Shown one piece after another: positions 7,430 through 15,970 of a stretch of 64,000 nt of DNA. Source of the stretch: Ruminococcus flavefaciens ATCC 19208. Its GTDB lineage: Bacteria; Bacillota; Clostridia; Oscillospirales; Ruminococcaceae. The position numbers and the translations under genes were made by a program. The notes under the pieces are model-generated. The model saw only the letters and a program-made list of their open reading frames with translations, was not told the DNA's origin and did not search any database. How positions within the stretch are numbered: the first letter of the stretch is position 1; every line of letters starts with the position of its first letter. The stretch covers positions 372,001-436,000 of the forward strand of contig NZ_JAEF01000006.1 in NCBI RefSeq assembly GCF_000518765.1, written 5' to 3'.

Positions 7430-8950
7430 TTACTTTTTAAGCAAGCTCTTTCCTGTCATTTCAGCAGGCTGTGGAACTCCCATAATATCAAGCATTGTAG
7501 GAGCAAGGTCAGCAAGTACGCCGCCATCTGTAAGAGTACCCTCAACGCCAACGGCAATAAGAGGAACTGGATTAGTTGTATGTGCAGTAAACGGACTTCC
7601 GTCAGGTTCCATCATCTTGTCAGCATTACCGTGATCGGCTGTAATAAGAGCTGCACCACCCTTAGAAAGAATCTTATCTACCATACGTCCAACACAGGTA
7701 TCTGTAGCCTCAACAGCCTTTACAGCTGCATCGAATACACCAGTATGACCAACCATGTCGCAGTTAGCATAGTTAAGTATGATAACATCATACTTATCAG
7801 AATCAATTGCTTCACATACTGCATCGCATACTTCATACGCGCTCATTTCAGGCTTGAGGTCAAATGTAGGAACATCAGGAGACTTTATAAGTATTCTGTC
7901 CTCGCCCTCAAACTGCTTCTCCTCACCGCCGTTGAAGAAGAATGTAACGTGTGCATATTTCTGTGTTTCAGCGATACGGAGCTGAGTCTTTCCAAGCTTT
8001 GCAAGGTACTCACCCATTGTCATTGTAAGCTGTTCAGGTGGATATGCAACAGATACATTAGGCATTGTAGCATCATACTGAGCCATACATACAAAGTTAA
8101 CAGGGAAAAATCCGTTCTTTCTCTCAAATCCTGCAAAATCAGGATCAACGAATGAACGTGTTATCTGTCTTGCTCTGTCAGGGCGGAAATTAAAGAAGAT
8201 AACACTGTCATCAGCCTTTATCTGTGCACCGCCTGCAATAATTGTAGGAAGCATGAACTCATCTGTTACTTCGTTAGCGTAGGAATTCTTTATAGCCTGT
8301 ACAGGATCTGTCTCCTGAACGCCTTCACCGTAAACAAGAGCAGAATAGGCCTTTTCAACTCTGTCCCAAGCGTTATCACGATCCATAGCGTAAAAACGGC
8401 CTGAGATAGTAGCTATCTTGCCAAGACCTATCTTTTTAAGCTCAGCAACTGTTTCTTCCATATACTCGGCAGCTGATGAAGGAGGAACGTCTCTTCCATC
8501 AAGGAATGCATGGATATAAACCTTGTCAAGACCATTCTTCTTAGCCATTTCAACTATACCGAAAAGGTGCTCCATATGGCTGTGAACGCCGCCGGGAGAA
8601 AGAAGTCCCATAAGGTGAAGGGCACTTCCATTCTTCTTGCAGTTATCCATAGCTCCAAGGATTGCCTTGTTGCTCTCGAATGTGCCGTCCTTTATATCCT
8701 TTGATATTTTAACGAGCATCTGATAAACAATTCGTCCTGCACCAATGTTGGTGTGACCTACCTCAGAGTTGCCCATCTGTCCGTCAGGCAGACCAACATC
8801 AAGCCCGCTTGCGCCGATGATAGTATTAGGGCACTCAGCCATATATTTATCAAGATTAGGCTTCTTTGCAGCAGCGATAGCGTTGCCGTATGTATCAGGA
8901 TTGTAGCCGAAGCCGTCCATGATTATAAGTGCTACAGGTTTCTTTGACAT
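7430..8950 (-). CDS. gpmI: 2,3-bisphosphoglycerate-independent phosphoglycerate mutase
   Basis: Interconverts 3- and 2-phosphoglycerate through a phosphoserine intermediate with Mn2+. The 506 residues are full length. Motifs seen are MDGFGYN at 11-17 (metal ligand Asp), the nucleophile Ser62 in QMGNSEVGHTNIGAGR, HAFLDGRDVPP, FFNFRPDRARQ, NYANCDMVGHTG and TADHGNAD. Third gene of the pgk-tpiA-gpmI cluster, separated from tpiA by a 53-base gap that holds a GC-rich hairpin. Confidence 0.97.
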   Translation of the reverse strand: MSKKPVALIIMDGFGYNPDTYGNAIAAAKKPNLDKYMAECPNTIIGASGLDVGLPDGQMGNSEVGHTNIGAGRIVYQMLVKISKDIKDGTFESNKAILGAMDNCKKNGSALHLMGLLSPGGVHSHMEHLFGIVEMAKKNGLDKVYIHAFLDGRDVPPSSAAEYMEETVAELKKIGLGKIATISGRFYAMDRDNAWDRVEKAYSALVYGEGVQETDPVQAIKNSYANEVTDEFMLPTIIAGGAQIKADDSVIFFNFRPDRARQITRSFVDPDFAGFERKNGFFPVNFVCMAQYDATMPNVSVAYPPEQLTMTMGEYLAKLGKTQLRIAETQKYAHVTFFFNGGEEKQFEGEDRILIKSPDVPTFDLKPEMSAYEVCDAVCEAIDSDKYDVIILNYANCDMVGHTGVFDAAVKAVEATDTCVGRMVDKILSKGGAALITADHGNADKMMEPDGSPFTAHTTNPVPLIAVGVEGTLTDGGVLADLAPTMLDIMGVPQPAEMTGKSLLKK

Positions 8951-8972
8951 ATCTATTTCCTTTCATGGGTAA

Positions 8973-8992
8973 GGGCGGATAATATCCGCCCC
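8973..8992 (-). other. Intercistronic hairpin between tpiA and gpmI
   Basis: GGGCGGATA / TATCCGCCC palindrome with almost no loop. On the minus strand it is not followed by a T-run, so it looks like an mRNA processing or stability element and not a terminator. Confidence 0.55.
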
Positions 8993-9003
8993 TTTAGTTT
9001 TTA

Positions 9004-9780
9004 TTAGCCTTCTACAGCAGCCTGAACGATAACGTTGAAGTCCTCAGCTTTGAGTGAAGCACCGCCGATAAGACCACCGTCGATGTTTGGCTTTGCAAGG
9101 AGCTCAGCAGCATTCTTAGCGTTCATAGAACCACCGTACTGTATAGTTACAGCGTCAGCAGTAGCCTGATTGAAGAGCTTAGCAAGCTGAGCGCGGATAA
9201 ATCCGCAAACTTCCTCAGCCTGATCAGGTGTAGCTGTAAGACCTGTACCGATAGCCCATACAGGCTCATAAGCGATAACAACGTTCTTTACCTGCTCTGC
9301 TGTGAGTGACCAGAGATCAAGCTTGATCTGACGAGCGATAACTTCCTCAGTGATATTGCACTCACGCTCCCACTTGAGCTCACCAACGCAAACGATAGGC
9401 TTGAGACCAGCTTCAAGGGCAGCAATAGTTCTCTTATTTACTGTTTCATCTGTCTCGCCAAAGTACTGTCTTCTTTCGCTGTGACCGATAACAACATATT
9501 CAACACCAAGCTCTGTGAGCATATCAGCAGAAATTTCACCTGTGAATGCACCGCTCTTCTCGAAGTGTACATTCTCAGCACCGATCTTAACGTTGCTGCC
9601 AGTTGTTGTATTTATAGCAGTTTCGAGGTTTGTGAAAGGAACACATGCGATGACCTCAATCTTGCCCTCAGCATTAGCAACGAGAGGCTTGATAGCCTCG
9701 AGAAGTGCCTTAGCCTCAGGACGTGTTTTGTTCATTTTCCAGTTTCCGGCAATAATTGCCTTTCTTAATGACTTGTTCAT
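9004..9780 (-). CDS. tpiA: Triosephosphate isomerase
   Basis: Interconverts dihydroxyacetone phosphate and glyceraldehyde 3-phosphate in glycolysis. The 258-residue TIM barrel shows GNWKMNK (Lys15 binds substrate), VIGHSERR with the catalytic His, the catalytic Glu in AYEPVWAIGTG, and phosphate-binding loops YGGSM and GLIGGASL. The start has AAGGAG about 10 bases upstream. Second gene of the glycolytic cluster. Confidence 0.97.
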   Translation of the reverse strand: MNKSLRKAIIAGNWKMNKTRPEAKALLEAIKPLVANAEGKIEVIACVPFTNLETAINTTTGSNVKIGAENVHFEKSGAFTGEISADMLTELGVEYVVIGHSERRQYFGETDETVNKRTIAALEAGLKPIVCVGELKWERECNITEEVIARQIKLDLWSLTAEQVKNVVIAYEPVWAIGTGLTATPDQAEEVCGFIRAQLAKLFNQATADAVTIQYGGSMNAKNAAELLAKPNIDGGLIGGASLKAEDFNVIVQAAVEG

Positions 9781-9798
9781 GTTATTTTAACTCCTTTA

Positions 9799-9957
9799 TC
9801 AGAATTTAATTTCATCATCATCGTAATAAGGAAACATATCACGGCTGAAAGCGTAAGAATTGTAACTGTTGCTACAACCTATCTTGATGCCTTTCTTTAT
9901 GGGAGAAAGGGAAAATCCTAAGATGATGCCTGTGAGAAAGCTGCATACAGCAAACAG
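9799..9957 (-). CDS. Possible small single-pass membrane protein, start codon unclear
   Basis: A 52-codon open frame fills the pgk-tpiA gap on the same strand. It reads as a membrane helix (LFAVCSFLTGIILGFSLSP), a basic patch (IKKGIKIGC), a polar Asn/Ser/Tyr stretch and an acidic tail (DDDEIKF). The composition looks like a genuine anchored micropeptide. However, an in-frame TAA directly precedes the first codon shown (CTG at 9957), and there is no in-frame ATG, GTG or TTG before the helix. It may start at CTG, be frameshifted, or be a remnant. An out-of-frame ATG AGG AAC TAA lies just upstream. Confidence 0.35.
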   Translation of the reverse strand: MFAVCSFLTGIILGFSLSPIKKGIKIGCSNSYNSYAFSRDMFPYYDDDEIKF

Positions 9958-10042
9958 TTATATTGCTGTCCCGCTGTTTTTTAGTTCCTCATAAAATTTG
10001 CAATTGCAATTACATTTTCATAGCAGTATTCTCATCTACCAC

Positions 10043-10073
10043 AATAAGGGCGAATATCTCTATCCGCCCTATT
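10043..10073 (-). other. Hairpin downstream of pgk
   Basis: Imperfect stem AATAGGGCGGATA / TATTCGCCCTTATT about 10 bases past the pgk stop, with no proper T-run on the minus strand. It resembles the tpiA-gpmI hairpin and may set the pgk to tpiA transcript ratio. Confidence 0.5.
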
Positions 10074-10083
10074 GTTTATAGAA

Positions 10084-11304
10084 TTACTTTTCTGCGATTG
10101 CTGCAACGCCAGGGAGTACCTTTCCTTCGAGGTATTCAAGTGAAGCACCGCCGCCTGTTGAGATGTGGCTCATCTTATCAGCAAAGCCGAGCTGGATAGC
10201 AGCTGTAGCAGAGTCACCGCCGCCGATGATAGTTGTTGCATCAGCCTGTGCAAGAGCTTCGCAAACAGCAACAGTACCCTTCTTGAGAGTTGGGTTCTCG
10301 AATACGCCCATAGGTCCGTTCCAAACAACTGTCTTAGCAGACTTAGCAGCCTCAGCAAAGATAGCAGCTGTCTTAGGTCCGATATCAAGGCCCATCTTGT
10401 CAGCAGGGATCTTGTCAGCGTCAACATAATCTACGCTGATCTCTGCGTCGATTGGATCAGGGAATGATGCAGCAACAGCAGTATCAACAGGGAGAAGGAT
10501 CTTCTTACCGAGCTTTTCAGCCTTAGCGAGCATTTCCTTACAGTAGTCGAGCTTTTCTTCGTCAACCAGTGACTTACCGATAGAACCGCCCTGTGCCTTT
10601 ATAAATGTATATGCCATACCGCCGCCGATGATAAGTGTATCACACTTTTCAAGGAGGTTAGAGATAACGTTGAGCTTGTCAGCGACCTTAGCGCCGCCAA
10701 GGATAGCAACAAAAGGTCTCTCAGGAACCTCTACTGCATTACCGAGATACTGGATCTCCTTCTGCATGAGGTAACCAACAGCAGTTTCCTTAACGAACTT
10801 TGTAACGCCTGCTGTTGAAGCATGAGCTCTGTGTGCTGAACCGAAAGCGTCCATAACGAATACTTCGCCGTCGATAAGATCAGCAAGCTCCTTAGAGAAC
10901 TGCTCGCCGTTTTTTGTCTCTTCGTCGCCGCGGAAACGTGTATTCTCAAGAACTACGATCTCGCCGTCCTTCATTGCAGCAACTGCCTTCTTTGCGTTGT
11001 CGCCTACAACAGTATCATCAGCTGCAAAGATAACGTTTGTCTTAACGAGTTCGCCGAGTCTCTTTGCTGCAGGAGCAAGTGAGAACTTAGCCTCCGGACC
11101 ATTCTTCGGCTTGCCGAGGTGTGAGCAAAGAATTACCTTTGCACCATTCTCAACGAGCTTATTGATAGTCGGAAGAGCAGCCTGGATTCTGTTATCGTTT
11201 GTGATAACGCCGTCCTTCATTGGAACGTTGAAGTCAACTCTTACGAGTACCTTTCTGCCCTTAACGTTAATGTCTTCTACAGTAACCTTGTTTAATCCTG
11301 CCAT
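10084..11304 (-). CDS. pgk: Phosphoglycerate kinase
   Basis: Makes ATP from 1,3-bisphosphoglycerate and ADP in glycolysis. The 406 residues have the substrate-binding N-terminus [58 protein letters not shown], the nucleotide-site WNGPMGVFE and GGGDSATA. First gene of the pgk-tpiA-gpmI cluster. AAGGATG serves as the ribosome binding site. The promoter at 11374-11402 and a 31-bp palindrome lie upstream. Confidence 0.97.
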   Translation of the reverse strand: MAGLNKVTVEDINVKGRKVLVRVDFNVPMKDGVITNDNRIQAALPTINKLVENGAKVILCSHLGKPKNGPEAKFSLAPAAKRLGELVKTNVIFAADDTVVGDNAKKAVAAMKDGEIVVLENTRFRGDEETKNGEQFSKELADLIDGEVFVMDAFGSAHRAHASTAGVTKFVKETAVGYLMQKEIQYLGNAVEVPERPFVAILGGAKVADKLNVISNLLEKCDTLIIGGGMAYTFIKAQGGSIGKSLVDEEKLDYCKEMLAKAEKLGKKILLPVDTAVAASFPDPIDAEISVDYVDADKIPADKMGLDIGPKTAAIFAEAAKSAKTVVWNGPMGVFENPTLKKGTVAVCEALAQADATTIIGGGDSATAAIQLGFADKMSHISTGGGASLEYLEGKVLPGVAAIAEK

Positions 11305-11373
11305 GGGTATGACATCCTTTCGTAATAAAATACATTCTAAGCTGTTGTTATAATATTAACAACGTACATTTCT

Positions 11374-11402
11374 ATTTTACACTATTCTGAGAAATTTTGC
11401 AA
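11374..11402 (-). promoter_or_regulatory. Sigma-A promoter of pgk
   Basis: TTGCAA, 17-bp spacer, TAAAAT on the minus strand, about 70 bases upstream of the pgk start. Confidence 0.65.
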
Positions 11403-11412
11403 GCGTTTCCGT

Positions 11413-11443
11413 AATATTTTTCATGTTAAACATGAAAAATATT
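11413..11443. promoter_or_regulatory. 31-bp palindrome, candidate operator
   Basis: Two perfect 15-bp arms (AATATTTTTCATGTT / AACATGAAAAATATT) surround a single central A. It sits 10 bp upstream of the pgk -35 and about 75 bp upstream of the alkD -35. There is no gene end beside it, so a terminator role is unlikely. Confidence 0.55.
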
Positions 11444-11516
11444 TGTGACTGGCTATTATATAGAAAAAATGCCATATTGATATGCTGTCTGATACTTAAA
11501 AACAACAATTTCTCTA

Positions 11517-11545
11517 TTGACAAAGCACTTTTTGTAAAGTATAAT
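11517..11545 (+). promoter_or_regulatory. Consensus sigma-A promoter of alkD
   Basis: Perfect TTGACA, 17-bp spacer, TATAAT, about 45 bases upstream of the start codon. Confidence 0.85.
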
Positions 11546-11590
11546 CTTTATAAATTAAAATCTTAAATATGGGAATATGAGGTAATAAAA

Positions 11591-12250
11591 ATGAATAAAT
11601 TCAATTTAGTAAAAGAAATGTTTGAAAATGCGCAAAATCCAGAAAACGCTGCTGCAATGTCGGCATACATGAAAAACAAGTTTGATTTTTACGGTATCCC
11701 CTCTCCCGAGCGAAAAGAGCTGTATAAAGACTTCCTGAAAAGTGAAAAGGCATCAAAAAATGTTGATTGGGACTTCCTTGATAAATGCTATAAAGACGAC
11801 CACAGAGAAATGCAGTATCTTGTTTATGACTATCTGCTCGCTTTAAAGAAATATCTTGCTTTTGAAGATATTGACAGAATAAAGCTGTTTATAATTACAA
11901 GGTCATGGTGGGACACTATTGATTTCCTGTGTAAAATCATTGGCGATATCGGTTTAAGAGATAACAGAGTCAGCGAACTAATGCTAAAATGGTCAGTAAG
12001 TGATAATATCTGGCTCAAACGAACAGCTATCCTGCACCAATTAGCTTACAAACACAAAACAGATACGGAATTATTGGGAAAAGTAATATGTAATTGTCTC
12101 GGCAGCGATGAATTTTTCATAAATAAGGCTATCGGCTGGGCGTTGAGGGAGTATTCCAAAACAGTTCCCGAATGGGTCGTAAACTTTATCAGTAAATACA
12201 AAAATGAACTTTCGGCTCTGAGCATAAAGGAAGCAAGCAAATACATATAA
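11591..12250 (+). CDS. alkD: DNA alkylation repair glycosylase, AlkD family
   Basis: HEAT-like-repeat DNA glycosylase that excises alkylated purines (N3- and N7-alkyl adducts). The 219 residues are the usual length. The family-defining SWWDTID appears at 105-111, where Asp111 matches the catalytic Asp and the tryptophans line the lesion pocket. NIWLKRTAILHQL and INKAIGWALREYSK are typical late repeats. Single gene, divergent from pgk, with its own consensus promoter and terminator. Confidence 0.92.
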   Translation: MNKFNLVKEMFENAQNPENAAAMSAYMKNKFDFYGIPSPERKELYKDFLKSEKASKNVDWDFLDKCYKDDHREMQYLVYDYLLALKKYLAFEDIDRIKLFIITRSWWDTIDFLCKIIGDIGLRDNRVSELMLKWSVSDNIWLKRTAILHQLAYKHKTDTELLGKVICNCLGSDEFFINKAIGWALREYSKTVPEWVVNFISKYKNELSALSIKEASKYI

Positions 12251-12256
12251 AAATAA

Positions 12257-12297
12257 ACCCGAAAGCAAGTCGTTATGACCGCTTTCGGGTATTTTTT
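12257..12297 (+). terminator. Bidirectional terminator between alkD and the oad operon
   Basis: Stem ACCCGAAAGC / GCTTTCGGGT followed by A and six T on the plus strand. The other strand has an AT-rich tail directly after the oadB stop. Confidence 0.8.
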
Positions 12298-12298
12298 A

Positions 12299-13519
12299 TC
12301 ACTTAAATACTGCAAGAAGGAAGCCTGCTGCGATAGCAGAACCGATAACACCTGCAACGTTCGGTCCCATAGCGTGCATGAGCAGGAAGTTTGAAGGATT
12401 AGCCTTCTGACCTTCCATCTGAGATACACGTGCAGCCATAGGAACAGCTGAAACACCTGCTGAACCGATAAGCGGATTGATCTTGCCGCCTGAAAGTTTA
12501 TACATGATCTTTCCGACGAGAAGTCCGCCGACTGTTGAGAAGCAGAATGCTGTAAGTCCAAGAACGATGATCTTGATTGTCTCCAGCGAGAGGAAACGCT
12601 CAGCAACTGTTGTAGCACCAACAGAAATACCGAGGAATACAGTTACGATGTTCATAAGAGCATTCTGAACTGTATCTGAAAGTCTCTCTGTAACTCCGCA
12701 CTCTCTCCAGAGATTACCAAGCATGAGACAGCCTACGAGCGGAGCTGTTGACGGGAGAAGAAGGATAACGAACATTGCAACAATGATCGGGAAAATAATC
12801 TTCTCTGTCTTTGAAACTACACGAGTCTGCTCCATTTTTACCTCTCTCTCCTTCTTTGTTGTAAGGAGTTTCATGAGAGGCGGCTGTATCATAGGGATAA
12901 GAGCCATATATGAGTAAGCAGCAATTGCGATAGGTCCGAGGAGATGAGGAGCAAGTCTTGTTGTAAGGAAGATAGCTGTAGGACCATCAGCACCGCCGAT
13001 GATACCGATAGAAGCAGCTTCATTGCCAGTAAATCCAAGACAAACAGCTCCGAAGAATGCAAGGAATACGCCCATCTGAGCAGCAGCTCCGAGGAGGAGG
13101 CTCTTAGGGTTGGAGATGAGCGGACCGAAGTCGGTCATAGCACCTACGCCCATGAATATGAGTGAAGGATAAATACCTGCCTTGACGCCCATATAGAGGA
13201 TATCAAGGAGACCACCGTTCGCCATAATGTGTCCGTAACTATGGTGGAACTCACTTTCCTCATCGAGGAACTGATCCCAGAGATCAAGATGATAAAGAGC
13301 GTCGGAAGTATCTCCGCCGATAAAGTATGAAAGATTTACGAGGAGACAGCCAAATGCTATACCAACGAGAAGAAGTGGTTCAAACTTCTTTTTGATACCG
13401 AGATACAGAAGGACGCAGGAAACAAAGATCATAATAAGATTTTTCCAGCCGCCTTCAGTGAGAAAGCTGTGGAAGCCTGAGCTTTCCCAAAGGGTTTTAA
13501 GGGTTTCAAGAATGTCCAT
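12299..13519 (-). CDS. oadB: Na+-translocating decarboxylase beta subunit
   Basis: Membrane subunit that decarboxylates carboxybiotin and couples this to Na+ export. The 406 residues have about nine hydrophobic segments and the family signature GIIGGADGPTAIFLTTRLAP, whose Asp is the essential Na+/proton site, plus SVGATT, LIGSAGVSAVPMAAR and the C-terminal MHAMGPNVAGVIGSA. Last gene of the oadA-oadG-biotin carrier-oadB operon, 12 bases after the carrier gene. Confidence 0.93.
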   Translation of the reverse strand: MDILETLKTLWESSGFHSFLTEGGWKNLIMIFVSCVLLYLGIKKKFEPLLLVGIAFGCLLVNLSYFIGGDTSDALYHLDLWDQFLDEESEFHHSYGHIMANGGLLDILYMGVKAGIYPSLIFMGVGAMTDFGPLISNPKSLLLGAAAQMGVFLAFFGAVCLGFTGNEAASIGIIGGADGPTAIFLTTRLAPHLLGPIAIAAYSYMALIPMIQPPLMKLLTTKKEREVKMEQTRVVSKTEKIIFPIIVAMFVILLLPSTAPLVGCLMLGNLWRECGVTERLSDTVQNALMNIVTVFLGISVGATTVAERFLSLETIKIIVLGLTAFCFSTVGGLLVGKIMYKLSGGKINPLIGSAGVSAVPMAARVSQMEGQKANPSNFLLMHAMGPNVAGVIGSAIAAGFLLAVFK

Positions 13520-13531
13520 TTTCTTTCCCCC

Positions 13532-13933
13532 TTATGCTATAACAACAAGAGGCGCGCCTGTGTCAACTACAGAACCCTTGCTTGTAACTACCTGAGCAAC
13601 TGTACCATCCTTAGGAGCTACGATTTCATTTTCCATTTTCATAGCTTCGAGAATAACAAGTATCTGTCCAGCCTTTACTGTATCGCCCTGTGCAACATCA
13701 ACTCTGATGATATTACCCGGCATAGGAGCTGTAACAGTCTCGCCTGCTGCAAGATTTACAGGAGCAGCAGGTGCAGGTGCAGCTGCGGGAGCTGCAACAG
13801 GAGCAGCCGCAGCTGCTGCAGGAGTTGCTGCCTGAGCAGGAGCAAGTGCCTCATATTCATCAAGAAGAACAGCTTTTCCCTGCTCTACTTCAACTTCATA
13901 AGTTTTACCGTTAAGTGTAACTTTATACTTCAT
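13532..13933 (-). CDS. Biotin carrier protein of the decarboxylase
   Basis: Small soluble carrier that shuttles CO2 on biotin between the alpha and beta subunits. The 133 residues have a short N-terminal region (MKYKVTLNGKTYEVEVEQG), an Ala/Pro-rich flexible linker at about 33-65 and a biotinyl domain with the biotinylated Lys in EAMKMENE. Here the domain is a separate protein, whereas proteobacterial OadA carries it at its C-terminus. It sits between the gamma and beta genes with gaps of only 2 and 12 bases. Confidence 0.92.
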   Translation of the reverse strand: MKYKVTLNGKTYEVEVEQGKAVLLDEYEALAPAQAATPAAAAAAPVAAPAAAPAPAAPVNLAAGETVTAPMPGNIIRVDVAQGDTVKAGQILVILEAMKMENEIVAPKDGTVAQVVTSKGSVVDTGAPLVVIA

Positions 13934-13935
13934 GA

Positions 13936-14331
13936 TTATTTGACCTCCTTAATGGAAATAAAGTGCAGCTCATTGAGCGGCTTCTGCATTTTATCGGCAA
14001 CGATAGCCATTATCAAAGCAGCTTCCTTATCAGGAACGTCAAAGAGCTTAACATGACCTGCTGAACCCGGTGCAAGTGGGAGCTCAGGCTTTGTTTCAGC
14101 AGCAGCTACAGGAGCAGCTGCCTTCTTTTTAGCAGCTTCTGCATCAGCTGCTGCCTTAGCCTTAGCGTCCTTGGATTTGAAATATGCGCCTGTACAGTAC
14201 AGAACTATCATAAGGATAACAAGTCCAGCAAATACGACCATATAGCCAAATACAGCTGTTACAGCAGCATCGCCTATAGACATATCCTCAGACTTTTCTA
14301 CAGCAGCAGAAACTAAGATATTATCAAACAT
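13936..14331 (-). CDS. Oxaloacetate decarboxylase gamma-type subunit (OadG family)
   Basis: Small membrane-anchor subunit that holds the decarboxylase complex together. One membrane helix at about residues 26-48 (VFGYMVVFAGLVILMIVLYC), then a charged Lys/Ala-rich linker (residues 55-85) and a soluble C-terminal part. The length (131 residues) and the operon position right after the alpha subunit fit OadG. The sequence itself is weakly conserved in this family, so context carries the call. Confidence 0.8.
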   Translation of the reverse strand: MFDNILVSAAVEKSEDMSIGDAAVTAVFGYMVVFAGLVILMIVLYCTGAYFKSKDAKAKAAADAEAAKKKAAAPVAAAETKPELPLAPGSAGHVKLFDVPDKEAALIMAIVADKMQKPLNELHFISIKEVK

Positions 14332-14343
14332 AGCTCTGCCCCC

Positions 14344-15741
14344 TTACATTTCCTCGATAGTGTAAACAGCTTCGTTCTCTTCCTTGGCCTTGCGGTCGTT
14401 GAGGAATTTGATAGTCTGATCAGGATAGCAGATATAGCTCATTACATCTTCTTCGCTGCGGCAGAGATCGCCAAGAGCTTCTCTTGCAGCTGCGAATTCC
14501 TCGCCTGTACGCTTCTGATCTTCAATACGACAATCTACTGCTTCGCTGTCACCAAGTACCTTTTCAACAAGCTCCTGTGCGATAGGAGCAGGAGGATTAC
14601 CGTACTCGCCCTTAATGTAGTTCTTTATCTCCTTTGAGATGTTTTTGTATCTTTCGCCTACGAGAACATTTGTTACAGCCTGATTTCCTACCATCTGAGA
14701 GAGAGGTGTAACCAGCGGAGGATAACCCATATCAGCTCTTACCTTCGGAATCTCAGCGAGAGCGTCATCGAACTTATCCATAGCATGCATATCTGTAAGG
14801 TTGGCGATCATATTTGAAAGCATACCGCCTGGAACCTTATATACGAGAGCCTGAGCGTCTGTAGCAAGGCTCTTTGGATTGAGCTGACCGTTGTCTATGT
14901 ACTTCTGCTTGATAGGCTTGAAGTAGTCGTTTACCTTATTGATGATGTCTTCGTTAAGACCTGACTCGATACCATACTGCTGAAGAGCATAGAACATTGT
15001 CTCGGTTGCAGGCTGTGATGTACCGCCTGAGAAGCAAGATGTTGCACAGTCGATAACGTCAATGCCTGACTCGATTGCCTTAGTAAGTGTCATGTAAGCC
15101 ATACCTGTTGTGCAATGAGTATGGAGAATAAGTGTCATATCGCCGATAGCGTCCTTGATTCCTTTGATAAGGTGCTCAGCCTCATAAGGAGACATAGTAC
15201 CTGCCATATCCTTGAGGCAGATAGTATCAAAGCCCATTGTCTTGAGTTCCTTACACATCTCGATATACTTATCAACTGTATGTACAGGGCTCTGTGTATA
15301 TGAGATACAGCCTGAAGCGATAGTCTTCTCTGTTGCATACTTCTTTGTAGCTTCAAGAGCAGTTCCGATATTTCTGAAATCGTTAAGAGCATCAAAGATT
15401 CGTATTACGTCAATACCGTTTTTTATTGAGAGTTCGATGAATTTCTCGACAACATCATCATGGTAATGCTTATATCCAAGAAGATTCTGACCTCTCAGAA
15501 GCATCTGAAGTCTGCTGTTAGGAAGATTTTTTCTCAGATTTCTGAGTCTCTCCCACGGATCCTCGCCGAGATAACGAAGACATGAGTCAAATGTTGCTCC
15601 GCCCCAGCACTCGATAGAGTAGTATCCAGCCTTATCCATATCTGAGAGAATACCCTCATAATCTGAATAAGGAAGACGTGTAGCCATCAGTGACTGATTA
15701 GCATCACGTAAAACGGTTTCTGTCAGTTGCACTTTTTTCAT
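14344..15741 (-). CDS. oadA: Oxaloacetate decarboxylase alpha subunit (carboxyltransferase)
   Basis: Moves the carboxyl group of oxaloacetate to biotin, giving pyruvate. The TIM barrel starts at VQLTETVLRDANQSLMATRLP with the metal-ligand Asp. CLKDMAGTMSP holds the Lys expected to be carbamylated and LHTHCTTGMAYMT the metal-binding His pair. RGQNLLGYKHY is also typical. At 465 residues it lacks a biotin domain, which is encoded at 13532-13933. An upstream TTG at 15747 is in frame, but the ATG at 15741 has GGAGG at 7 bases. First gene of the operon. Confidence 0.94.
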   Translation of the reverse strand: MKKVQLTETVLRDANQSLMATRLPYSDYEGILSDMDKAGYYSIECWGGATFDSCLRYLGEDPWERLRNLRKNLPNSRLQMLLRGQNLLGYKHYHDDVVEKFIELSIKNGIDVIRIFDALNDFRNIGTALEATKKYATEKTIASGCISYTQSPVHTVDKYIEMCKELKTMGFDTICLKDMAGTMSPYEAEHLIKGIKDAIGDMTLILHTHCTTGMAYMTLTKAIESGIDVIDCATSCFSGGTSQPATETMFYALQQYGIESGLNEDIINKVNDYFKPIKQKYIDNGQLNPKSLATDAQALVYKVPGGMLSNMIANLTDMHAMDKFDDALAEIPKVRADMGYPPLVTPLSQMVGNQAVTNVLVGERYKNISKEIKNYIKGEYGNPPAPIAQELVEKVLGDSEAVDCRIEDQKRTGEEFAAAREALGDLCRSEEDVMSYICYPDQTIKFLNDRKAKEENEAVYTIEEM

Positions 15742-15851
15742 GTACAAGCCTCCTCAAAAATAAATCTGCAAAGCAGATATAATATACTTAGTGATTTATA
15801 TGAATTTTTTATAGCTAAATGCTTTTCTGTAAAAAATCCCAAATCAGATTA

Positions 15852-15860
15852 ATTATATCA
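15852..15860 (-). promoter_or_regulatory. Extended -10 promoter candidate for the oad operon
   Basis: TGATATAAT on the minus strand without a good -35, about 110 bases upstream of oadA. The leader between carries a small ATCTGC / GCAGAT hairpin just before the ribosome binding site. Confidence 0.45.
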
Positions 15861-15938
15861 CACTTCAAAATAAAAAGCTACTATTTTTACAGAATTTATA
15901 TTTATTTTTTTCTTTATACAAAATATGACATAATAATT

Positions 15939-15964
15939 AAAAAAGACCTGCCATTTGACAGGTC
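15939..15964 (-). terminator. Terminator of the TetM-like/NYN fusion gene
   Basis: Stem GACCTG / CAGGTC followed on the minus strand by six T, 7 bases past the stop codon. Confidence 0.75.
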
Positions 15965-15970
15965 AGAATA

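Noticed and set aside
7580..8155. Plus-strand open frame of 191 codons
   Set aside because: Antisense shadow inside gpmI.
12046..12621. Minus-strand frame spanning the alkD end and oadB
   Set aside because: It crosses a strong terminator and two real genes.
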